A stretch of DNA of 64,000 nt from Paraburkholderia tropica (GTDB lineage Bacteria; Pseudomonadota; Gammaproteobacteria; Burkholderiales; Burkholderiaceae): contig NZ_FNZM01000025.1 in NCBI RefSeq assembly GCF_900109265.1, positions 38,043-102,042 on the forward strand, in the 5' to 3' direction. A model generated the notes under the pieces. It saw only the letters and a program-made list of their open reading frames with translations. It made no database searches and was not told the origin of the DNA. Below, in pieces: positions 1-8,232 of this stretch (positions are counted from its first letter, which is position 1; every line of letters starts with the position of its first letter). The translations under genes and the position numbers were made by a program.

Positions 1-219
1 GGGCACCGGGCAGGCCGCAAAGTTGCGCCGGAAACCCGGCGTGTTCGCCATGCCGACCGGCACCACGCCGAGCGCCAGCGTCAGCTCCGCGAGCCCCCAG
101 TCGAGCACGATCACGCGGCGCGGCACGGCGGCCGGCGTCGTCCCGGCGCGCGCGCCCGTGCTGGCGAGATTGAGACAGACGCCGCCCAGCAGCGCGGCGA
201 GCAAAGTCCTGCGATTCAT
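1..219 (-). CDS. FhuD-like siderophore ABC transporter binding protein (partial, N-terminal 73 residues)
   Basis: Only the N-terminus is in the window; the gene runs off the left edge. The visible part has a short signal peptide (MNRRTLLAALLGG, cleavage probably after ARA) followed by PRRVIVLDWGLAELTLALGVV, which is the typical opening of periplasmic Fe(III)-siderophore binding proteins of the FhuD/FecB class. Its ATG overlaps the stop codon of the upstream NRPS gene (ATGA), so it is translationally coupled to that gene and sits in the same operon as the TonB receptor. By family, it should receive the ferric siderophore in the periplasm and pass it to an inner-membrane permease. The fhuB/fhuC-type partners would be expected further left. 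The role is inferred from this short N-terminus and the context. Confidence 0.8.
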   Translation of the reverse strand, partial: MNRRTLLAALLGGVCLNLASTGARAGTTPAAVPRRVIVLDWGLAELTLALGVVPVGMANTPGFRRNFAACPVP

Positions 220-3200
220 TGCATCAGATCGGAAAGTAGGGATTGCAGGGTATCGGCGTCCGGCGCGGCGCTGTTCTGAGCGCGCGCGGCGTCCACGGCG
301 CGCGCGTAGGCGTCGAGCGTGGGCGCGGCGAACAGCGCGGCCAGCTCCACGTCCGCCTGGCATTCGCGCGCGACGCGACGCTGAAGTTTAAGGCTCAGGA
401 TCGAATCGCCGCCGAGTTCGAAGAAGTGATCGAAACGGCCCACGCGCTCGACGCCCAGCACTTCGCTCCACAGACGCGCGAGCACCGTTTCGGTGTCGCC
501 TTGCGGCGCGGCGTAATCGTGCGCGGCCTGGAGCGCCGGCACCGGCAGCGCGCGGCGGTCGATCTTGCCGTTCGGCGTGAGCGGCAGGACGTCGAGCACC
601 GTGATCGCGGCGGGCACCATGTAGTCGGGCAGCGTGAGTGCGAGCGCGTGCTTGAGTGCTTGCGGATCAAGTACGCCGGTTTGCGTTGTCACCCACGCGA
701 GCAGACGCGCGCCGCCGCCGTTGCCGTCCACCAGCGCGACGGCTTCGCGCACGCCCGGCTGCGCGAGCAGCGCCGCCTCGACTTCGCCCAGTTCCACGCG
801 CAGGCCGCGCAGCTTCACCTGCTGATCGAGACGGCCGAGGTAGTCGAGCGCGCCGTCGTCGCGCCAGCGCACGAGGTCGCCGGTGCGATAGAGACGTCCG
901 CCCGCCGCGTCGAACGGATCGGGCACGAAGCGCTCGGCGCTCAGCGCGGGCCGTTGCAGATAGCCGCGCGCGAGCCCCGTGCCGCCCAGATACAGCTCGC
1001 CCGGCGCGCCGCGCGGCACGAGATTCATGGCCGCGTCGAGCACGTAGGCGACGCGTTCGCCGATCGGCCGCCCGATCGGCGCATACGCGCCGTCGAAGCT
1101 CGCATCGACGTCCCAGGCCGTTGGCGCGATCACCGTTTCGGTCGGCCCGTAGGCGTTGATGAGGCGGCAGCCCGGCAGCGCGCGCGCTGCGGCCTGCATC
1201 GCCTGCGCGCTCCACGCCTCGCCGCCGACGATGCACAGCCGCAGCGCGAGCGCGGGCAGATCCCCCGCGTCATCGAGCGCGCATTCGGCCACCAGATTGG
1301 CCAGATACGACGGCGTGAGAAACACCACCGACACGCGCTCGCGGCGCAGCGTGTCGACGAGGCGCGCGGTCGACCAGCGCGACGGCTCCGCGATCACGAG
1401 CGCCGCGCCCGCGCACAGCGGCACGATCCAGCGTTCGTGCGCGATGTCGAAATTGATCGACGCGAAGTGCAATTCGCGGTCGGTGGCCTGCATGCCGTCG
1501 CGTTCGGCGATCGCCGCGCAGTGCATCGACAGCGCGTCGTGCGCGACGGCCACGCCCTTGGGACGCCCCGTCGAGCCCGAGGTGTAGATCACGTAGGCGA
1601 GATGGCCGGCGTATGGCGCGGGGGTGACATCGGACGCGAGATCATGCGCCGGTTCATCGGCGAGATCGGGCGCGTCGAGATCGAGCACGCTCAGCGGCGC
1701 GGCGGCGAGCATCGCGGCGGCGTGCGGGTCCGCGCCTTGCAGCAGCACGAGGCCGATGCCGCTGTCCTCGATCATGTGCGCGAGGCGCGCGGCCGGATAG
1801 GCGGGATCGAGCGGCACGTAAGCGCCGCCCGCCTTCATCACCGCGAGCATCGCGACGACCATCTGCGCCGAGCGATTCACCGCCAGCCCGACCCGCACCT
1901 CGGGCCCGACGCCCGCGCGCACGAGCCGGTGCGCGAGCTGATTGGCGCGCCGGTTCAGTTCGCCGAACGAGAGTCGCGCGTCGTCCGCGACGATGGCGGG
2001 CGCATCCGGCGTGAGCGCGGCGCGCGCGGCGATCCGCAGATGCACGGGCGCGTGCGTAAGTGACGACGCGGTATCGGCGGTATCGGCGGTATCGGCACTA
2101 TCGGCGCGGCCAAGCGCGAGCAGATCGGCGCGTTCGCCGTCGTCGAGCAATTCGAATGCGGCGGGCGCGAGCCGCGCCGCGCCCGGCGTGCTGGCGAACG
2201 CGCGCAGCAGACGCGCCATCTGCTGCGCGAGCCGCGCGGCGTCCGCTTCGTCGAAGGCGGCGCGCGCATGACGCAGACCGAGCCGCAGCGTCTCGCCCTG
2301 GGTGACGCCGAGCGTGAGCGCGTAGCTCGTTTCGTCGCGCGCGCTCACCTCGCCGATCTCAAGACCGCCCGGCGAAGCTTCCTTGAGCACCGCATCGACG
2401 GGATAGTTTTCGAACACGACGAGACTGTCGAACAGGCCCTGCCCGCTCGCGCCCGCCCAGCGCTGGATCTCGTGCAGCGGCGTGTGCGCGTGCTCCTGCG
2501 CGGCCATGCCCTGCGCCTGCAACGCGCGCAGCCAGTCGCCGAGTTGGTGCGCCGCGCGCGGCTGCGCCACCACCGGCAGCGTGTTGATGAAGAGGCCGAG
2601 CAGATGCGCCGCGCCGGGCAGATCGGCGGGACGGCCCGCGAGCGTCGCGCCGAACACCACCGCGTCCTGATTCGTGTAGCGCTGCAACAGCAGCGCCCAG
2701 GCGGCCTGCAACAGCGTGTTGACGGTCACGCGTTCCTCGCGTGCGAACGCGACGAGGCGCGCCGTGTCGGCGTCGTCCAGCTCGACCGTGTAGAGCGCCT
2801 GGCCCGATGCCTGGCTCGATGCATCGCCGGCGCGTTTCGGGAACGCTTCGGCGAGCCGCGTCGGGCCGTCGAGACGCGCGAGCTGCGCCTGCCAGTGCGC
2901 GGCGCTCGCCTGCGCATCGTGGCCGCGCAGCCAGCCGATGTAATCGCGATAACGGCCGCCCTGCGCGGGCAGCGCCTCGCCGCTGTAATGGCGCAGCACT
3001 TCGCCGAGCAGTTGCGACACGCTCCAGCCGTCCATCAGCAGATGATGGTGGGTCCAGACGAAGTGATAGCGCCGCGCGCCGGTGCGGATCAGCGCCAGCC
3101 GATGCAGCGGCGCGCGCGCGAGGTCGAAGCCGCGTTCGAGTTGCTGCGCGGCGAAGGCGTCGAGTTCGGCGCGGAGTTCGGCATTCGAATCGTCGCTGAT

Positions 3201-6200
3201 ATCTGTCTTCGCTTCGCCGTCGCGCACGCGCCAGTCGTGCTCGTCGAGCGGCAGTTCCACCGCGCGCGCGACCCATTGCAGCCAGCCCTCGCCTTGCGCG
3301 ACGAAACCCGTACGCAGGATGTCGTGACGCTGCGTGAGCGCCTGCCAGGCGGCGCGAAAACGCGCGGCGTCGAGCCCGTCGAGATCGACGCGCAACTGGT
3401 TCAGATACACGCTGCCGCCGCGCGCATAGAGCGCGTGGAACAGCATGCCCGCCTGCATCGGCGAAAGCGGATACAGATCGGCGACGTCCGTGAGCGCGAG
3501 CGGCAGCGCATCGAGTTCGGGCTGAGCGAGCGCCGCGAGCGGGAAATCGGCGGGCGTCGCGCCCGCGCCGCGCGCGGCCTGCGCCTGCGCGCACGTCGCG
3601 ATCAACTCGCGCAGCGCCGCACCGAACCCGGCGGCGAGACGCTCGATGGTGGCATCGCGATAACGCGCGCCGCTGTAACCGATCGTCAACGTGAGCGCGC
3701 CGTCGAGCACCTTGCCGCCGACCGCGAGCGACCAGGCAAGCGGCGCATCGGCGGCCTGCGAACCCGCCTGCGCAATGTTCATTTCGCGCGCGGGCTGCCA
3801 GGCCTGCGCCGCGTCGAACTGCTGGTCGAACTGGCCGAGATAGTTGAACACCACCTGCGAGGGCGCGAACTGCGCGAGCGCCGCACGCGCCGCATCGTCG
3901 CCGAGATGGCGCAGCACGCCGTAACCGATGCCGCGCGCGGGCACGGCGCGCAGCGTGTCCTTCACGCGCCGCAGCGCTGCGCCGGCGTCGCCGCGCACGT
4001 CGAGCACGACCGGATACAGGCTCGTGAACCAGCCGACGGTGCCGCTCGGATCGACGTCGTCGAACAGTTCTTCACGCCCGTGGCCTTCGAGGTCGATACG
4101 AATCGACTCCGTGCCGGTCCAGCCACACAGCGCGCGGCCGAGCGCGGTCAGCAGCAGGTCGTTGACCTGGGTGCGCCAGGCTGCGCCCGCTTCGTGCAGC
4201 AGCGCGCGCGTCTCGTCGCGATCGAGCGAGAACGTCACGTGACGCTGCTGCGCGACCGTGTTCTCGCCTTCGGGCGTATCGCAGGGCAGCGCGGCGTTCA
4301 CGCGCGCGACGTCCTGCCAATAGCCGATTTCGTCGCGCATCGCGGGCGTGCGGGCGTGCGCGGCGAGGCGCGCGGCCCAGCCGTCGGCCGTCACCGTCGC
4401 CGGGGGCAATTGAAGCGATGCGCCGGTTTGCAGCGCGGCGTAGGCCTCGCGCCATTGCGCGATCAGCAGACGCCACGACACGCCGTCGACGGCCAGGTGA
4501 TGGATCGCCAGCATCAGCCGCCAGCTGCCGTCCGCCATCTCGACGGCGAGCGCGCGCAGCAGCGGTCCGTCGGCGAGATCGAGGCTGCGCTGCGCCGCGT
4601 TGCAGTGCGCGGCGAGTTCGTCCTGCGTCGCGGCCTGGCGCACCCACAGCAGCGTGCCGGGCGCGGGCGGCGCGCCGTGCGTCGCGCGCCAGCGGCCCCC
4701 ATCATCCCGCTCATCCTGCCTGTAATGCAGTCGCAGCGCCGCGTGATGCGCGACGAGCGCATCGAGCGCGCGCGCCAGCAACGCCGTGTCGAGCGGCGCG
4801 CGGCTCGTCAGCAACACTGCCTGATTCCAGTGATGGCGCTGCGCGAACGGCTGCGCGAAAAACCACGCCTGCATCGGCAGCAGCGCGGCTTCGGCGCCCA
4901 CGGGTGCGATCTGCGCGGCTTCGGTGCTGTGCTCCGCGCTGTGTCCACGCTCAATCGCCTGCGCGACGCTCGCCAGTTGCTCGACCGACTGACGCTCGAA
5001 CACCTGACGCGGCGTGAGCTTCCAGCCCGCGCGGCGCGCGCGTTCGACGATCTGCAGGCTCAGGATCGAGTCGCCGCCGAGTTCGAAGAAATTGTCGTGA
5101 CGCCCGACGCGCGCCACACCCAGCACCTGTTGCCAGATCGCCGCGAGCGCCGTCTCGGCCGCGCCTTGCGGCGCTTCCCAGCCGCGCGCGTCGTGGCCCG
5201 GCTGCGGCAGCGCGCGCCGGTCGATCTTGCCGTTCGGCGAAAGCGGAAAACTCGCCAGCTCGACCCACGCGGCGGGCACCATGTACTCGGGCAGTTCGGC
5301 GCCGAGCGCCGCCGCAAGCGTGGCGCGCTCGATGCGGCAACCCGCGCGCGCGCTCACATAGGCGACCAGCCGCTTGCCGTTAGGACCATCGAGCGCGGCG
5401 ACGACGGCGGTTTCGACGCCCGGCTGCCGCTGCAACACGGCCTCGATTTCGCCGAGTTCGATCCGGAAGCCGCGAATCTTCACCTGATGATCGAGGCGGC
5501 CCAGATAGTCGAGCGCGCCGTCCGGCCGCCAGCGCGCGAGGTCGCCCGTGCGGTAGAGACGCGCGCCCGGCTCGAACGGATCGGGCACGAAGCGCTCGGC
5601 CGTCAGCGCGGGCCGGTTCAGATAGCCGCGCGCGAGCCCCGCGCCGCCCAGATACAGTTCGCCCGCCACGCCCTCGGGCAGCGGATTGAGCGCCGCGTCG
5701 AGCACATGCGTCGACACATTGGCGATCGGCCGGCCGATCGGCACCACGGCATCGCCCGCGCGGCAGGTCCAGTGCGTGACGTCGATGGCCGCTTCGGTCG
5801 GACCGTAGAGGTTGTGCACCTGCACGTGCGGCAGACGCGCGAGCGTCTGGTCCTGCAACGGCGCGGGCAGCGCCTCGCCGCTACAGACGATCTGGCGCAG
5901 GCTCGCGCAGACGCGCGGCGCGCTAGCATGATCGGCATCGGCGGCGCGGCGGTCGAGCGCGGCGACGAAGGCCTGCAACATCGGCGGCACGAAATGCAGC
6001 GTGGTGACGCGATGCGCGTCGATCAGCCCGACAAGCCGCGCCGGATCGCGATGGTCGCCGGGCTGCGCGAGCGCGAGGCGCGCGCCGGTCATCAGCGGCC
6101 AGAAGAATTCCCACACCGAGACGTCGAAGCTGAACGGCGTCTTTTGCAACACGGTGTCGCGCGCGTCGAGCCGGTACGCGGCCTGCATCCACGCGAGCCG

Positions 6201-8210
6201 GTTGAAGAGCGCGCCGTGCCGGTTCGCCGCGCCCTTCGGCCGCCCGGTCGAGCCCGAGGTGTAGATCACGTAGGCGAGGTTTTCCGCGTCGAGCGCGACC
6301 TCGGGGCACGCGGCGGATTCCTGCGCGAGATCGAGCGTGTCGAGCGCGAGCACGGTGCAGCGCGCGTGGGCGTTATCCGTGTTATCGGTGTTATCGGCGT
6401 ATTGCTCATGAGGAATCAGCGCCTCGAAGCGCTCGCTCAACGCGTGCTGCGTGAGCAGCAGACCGATGCCGCTGTCCTCGATCATGTACGCGAGGCGCTC
6501 GGCGGGATAGTCGGGATCGAGCGGCACGTAAGCGCCGCCCGCCTTGAGAATCGCGAACAGGCCGACCACCATCTCCACCGAGCGCTCCGCGCCGATGCCC
6601 ACCTTCACGTCCGGCCCCACGCCCAGCCGCCGCAGCCGTTGCGCGAGCCGGTTGGCGCGCGCGTCGAGTTCGGCGTAGCTGAGCACGGCATCGCCGAACA
6701 GCAAGGCGTCGGCGTCCGGATGCGCGGCCGCTTCGCGCTCGAACAGCCGATGCACCGGCACGGCCGGACCGTAGTCGGCGTGCGCGCGGCTCCACGCGGC
6801 CAGCCGCGCGCGCTCGTCGTCGCCCAGATACGGCAGTTCGACGATCGCGCGATCGGGCTGCGCGCAGAGCGCCGCGAGCAGCGCCTCGTAATGCCGGCAG
6901 AAACGCGCGACGGTGTCAGGCCGATAACGCGTCGCGTCGTAACGCGCCGTCACGCTCACCGCCTGCGCGCCCACGCGCACATCGAAACTCAGATCGAAGC
7001 GCGCGAGCGGATTTTCGGCGTCGACGATTTCCACGTCCAGACCGTCGAGCGCGAGCCGCCCCGACGCCGCCTCGCCCTGCACGTTGAACAGCGTCTGAAA
7101 CAGCGGATGACGATCGGCCTCGCGCCGCACACCGAGCGCGTCGACGAGCAGCGGCAAGGTCACGTCGGCGTGATCGAGCGCGGCGCGCGCGTCGGCGCGC
7201 ACGTTCTCCAGCAGCGCGCGGCCCGTCATCGACGGATCGAGGCGCGCGCGATGCACGCGCGTATCGACAAACAGACCGATCAGGTCGTCGCATTCGGCGA
7301 GCGTGCGCCCGCTCGTCGGCACGCCGATGCAAAAATCGCGGCTGCCCGCGTGACGCCACAACAGCAGTTGATACGCGGCCATCAGCGCGACGAACGGCGT
7401 GCAGCGCGCCGCCCTGCAACGCTCGCGCAACGCCGCGAGCGTCGTGTCTTGCAGCGCAAACGTATGCGCGAGCGCGCGGCGTTCGGCTTGCGGCGCGCGC
7501 GGAAAATCGCCGGGAAGTTCGAAGCTGTCGTCGGGCGTGCCGATGTAGGCGCGCCACCACGCGAGATCCGCCTGGGCCTTTTCGCCCGCGAGCTGCGCGC
7601 GCTGCCACGCGGCGAAATCGGCGTATTGCCATTCGAGTGATTCGGCATCCGAATGATGCGCGGATGCCGGATCGCGCAGCGCATCGCCATACGCCTGGGC
7701 GAGTTCGCGCGCGAAAACGGCGTTCGAGCCGCCGTCGGAAATCAGGTGATGCACGACCACGGACAGCACGTGCCAGTGCGGCGCGAGACGCACGAGGCGA
7801 AACCGCGCCGCGCCGTCGCGCGCGAGGTCGAACGGACGTTGCGCTTCGTCTTCCAGCACGCGCGAGAGCATGACGTTACGCGATGCGTCGTCGAGATCGT
7901 CACGATCGTCGAGAAGAAGCGGATCGAGCGGCGCGTCGGCACGCAGATCGGCGATCTGATACGGCGTGCCGTCGCGTTCCTCGAAGCGCGTGCGCAGCAC
8001 CGCCTGGCGCGCACGCACGCGCGACAGCGCGCGATGCAGCGCCGCGCCGTCGAGCGGCCCGCGCAGATGAAACGCGCGGGCCAGATGCCACGCGCCCGAA
8101 TCGGGCGCGAGGCGCTGCATGAACCACATGCTTTCCTGCACGGGAGACAGCCGCTGCCACGCGGACGACACGCCGGCGACACTCATTGTTCGTTCTGCGG
8201 GAACCTGCAT
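216..8210 (-). CDS. Non-ribosomal peptide synthetase, C-A(Ser)-PCP-E-C-A(unassigned)-PCP, 2664 aa
   Basis: Two-module NRPS. Approximate residues: C 13-440 (HHLISDG near 158), A 480-990 (TSGSTGRPKG near 655), PCP with FFELGGDSILSLQ near 1043, epimerase 1110-1550 (HHLAVDG, EGHGRE, NYLGQFD), C 1575-2000 (HHHLLMDG near 1725), A 2060-2570, PCP with FFELGGDSILSLKL near 2603. The first A pocket reads D-V-W-H-V-S-L-I-D by eye, close to the textbook Ser code DVWHLSLID, and the E domain follows, so D-Ser is predicted. The second reads D-I-E-F-I-G-A-I-A, which I cannot assign. There is no terminal TE, so the chain must pass to another protein, probably the 3837-aa NRPS that carries the only TE. AGGAGG lies 10 nt before the ATG at 8210. 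The gene starts 22 nt after the TonB receptor ends and its stop overlaps the FhuD-like gene. Confidence 0.93.
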   Translation of the reverse strand: MQVPAERTMSVAGVSSAWQRLSPVQESMWFMQRLAPDSGAWHLARAFHLRGPLDGAALHRALSRVRARQAVLRTRFEERDGTPYQIADLRADAPLDPLLLDDRDDLDDASRNVMLSRVLEDEAQRPFDLARDGAARFRLVRLAPHWHVLSVVVHHLISDGGSNAVFARELAQAYGDALRDPASAHHSDAESLEWQYADFAAWQRAQLAGEKAQADLAWWRAYIGTPDDSFELPGDFPRAPQAERRALAHTFALQDTTLAALRERCRAARCTPFVALMAAYQLLLWRHAGSRDFCIGVPTSGRTLAECDDLIGLFVDTRVHRARLDPSMTGRALLENVRADARAALDHADVTLPLLVDALGVRREADRHPLFQTLFNVQGEAASGRLALDGLDVEIVDAENPLARFDLSFDVRVGAQAVSVTARYDATRYRPDTVARFCRHYEALLAALCAQPDRAIVELPYLGDDERARLAAWSRAHADYGPAVPVHRLFEREAAAHPDADALLFGDAVLSYAELDARANRLAQRLRRLGVGPDVKVGIGAERSVEMVVGLFAILKAGGAYVPLDPDYPAERLAYMIEDSGIGLLLTQHALSERFEALIPHEQYADNTDNTDNAHARCTVLALDTLDLAQESAACPEVALDAENLAYVIYTSGSTGRPKGAANRHGALFNRLAWMQAAYRLDARDTVLQKTPFSFDVSVWEFFWPLMTGARLALAQPGDHRDPARLVGLIDAHRVTTLHFVPPMLQAFVAALDRRAADADHASAPRVCASLRQIVCSGEALPAPLQDQTLARLPHVQVHNLYGPTEAAIDVTHWTCRAGDAVVPIGRPIANVSTHVLDAALNPLPEGVAGELYLGGAGLARGYLNRPALTAERFVPDPFEPGARLYRTGDLARWRPDGALDYLGRLDHQVKIRGFRIELGEIEAVLQRQPGVETAVVAALDGPNGKRLVAYVSARAGCRIERATLAAALGAELPEYMVPAAWVELASFPLSPNGKIDRRALPQPGHDARGWEAPQGAAETALAAIWQQVLGVARVGRHDNFFELGGDSILSLQIVERARRAGWKLTPRQVFERQSVEQLASVAQAIERGHSAEHSTEAAQIAPVGAEAALLPMQAWFFAQPFAQRHHWNQAVLLTSRAPLDTALLARALDALVAHHAALRLHYRQDERDDGGRWRATHGAPPAPGTLLWVRQAATQDELAAHCNAAQRSLDLADGPLLRALAVEMADGSWRLMLAIHHLAVDGVSWRLLIAQWREAYAALQTGASLQLPPATVTADGWAARLAAHARTPAMRDEIGYWQDVARVNAALPCDTPEGENTVAQQRHVTFSLDRDETRALLHEAGAAWRTQVNDLLLTALGRALCGWTGTESIRIDLEGHGREELFDDVDPSGTVGWFTSLYPVVLDVRGDAGAALRRVKDTLRAVPARGIGYGVLRHLGDDAARAALAQFAPSQVVFNYLGQFDQQFDAAQAWQPAREMNIAQAGSQAADAPLAWSLAVGGKVLDGALTLTIGYSGARYRDATIERLAAGFGAALRELIATCAQAQAARGAGATPADFPLAALAQPELDALPLALTDVADLYPLSPMQAGMLFHALYARGGSVYLNQLRVDLDGLDAARFRAAWQALTQRHDILRTGFVAQGEGWLQWVARAVELPLDEHDWRVRDGEAKTDISDDSNAELRAELDAFAAQQLERGFDLARAPLHRLALIRTGARRYHFVWTHHHLLMDGWSVSQLLGEVLRHYSGEALPAQGGRYRDYIGWLRGHDAQASAAHWQAQLARLDGPTRLAEAFPKRAGDASSQASGQALYTVELDDADTARLVAFAREERVTVNTLLQAAWALLLQRYTNQDAVVFGATLAGRPADLPGAAHLLGLFINTLPVVAQPRAAHQLGDWLRALQAQGMAAQEHAHTPLHEIQRWAGASGQGLFDSLVVFENYPVDAVLKEASPGGLEIGEVSARDETSYALTLGVTQGETLRLGLRHARAAFDEADAARLAQQMARLLRAFASTPGAARLAPAAFELLDDGERADLLALGRADSADTADTADTASSLTHAPVHLRIAARAALTPDAPAIVADDARLSFGELNRRANQLAHRLVRAGVGPEVRVGLAVNRSAQMVVAMLAVMKAGGAYVPLDPAYPAARLAHMIEDSGIGLVLLQGADPHAAAMLAAAPLSVLDLDAPDLADEPAHDLASDVTPAPYAGHLAYVIYTSGSTGRPKGVAVAHDALSMHCAAIAERDGMQATDRELHFASINFDIAHERWIVPLCAGAALVIAEPSRWSTARLVDTLRRERVSVVFLTPSYLANLVAECALDDAGDLPALALRLCIVGGEAWSAQAMQAAARALPGCRLINAYGPTETVIAPTAWDVDASFDGAYAPIGRPIGERVAYVLDAAMNLVPRGAPGELYLGGTGLARGYLQRPALSAERFVPDPFDAAGGRLYRTGDLVRWRDDGALDYLGRLDQQVKLRGLRVELGEVEAALLAQPGVREAVALVDGNGGGARLLAWVTTQTGVLDPQALKHALALTLPDYMVPAAITVLDVLPLTPNGKIDRRALPVPALQAAHDYAAPQGDTETVLARLWSEVLGVERVGRFDHFFELGGDSILSLKLQRRVARECQADVELAALFAAPTLDAYARAVDAARAQNSAAPDADTLQSLLSDLMQ
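2070..2105. repeat. In-frame 9-bp tandem repeat in an NRPS linker
   Basis: Three copies of GGTATCGGC and a diverged fourth copy. On the coding (minus) strand they encode DTA-DTA-DTA plus DSA in the linker between the last C and A domains of the 2664-aa NRPS. A similar 9-bp array (GTTATCNGT, three copies, 6372-6398, encoding Asn-Thr-Asp repeats) lies inside the first A domain of the same protein. Confidence 0.85.
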
Positions 8211-8232
8211 GGCAGCACTGCCTCCTGTTGAA

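Noticed and set aside
2268..7640. A 1790-codon open frame on the plus strand
   Set aside because: It is exactly antisense to the 2664-aa NRPS. Its translation is Arg/Ala/Gln/Val-rich with no domain. Such frames are expected opposite high-GC genes; those at 8119-10455, 14644-19380 and 25203-30479 were dropped for the same reason.
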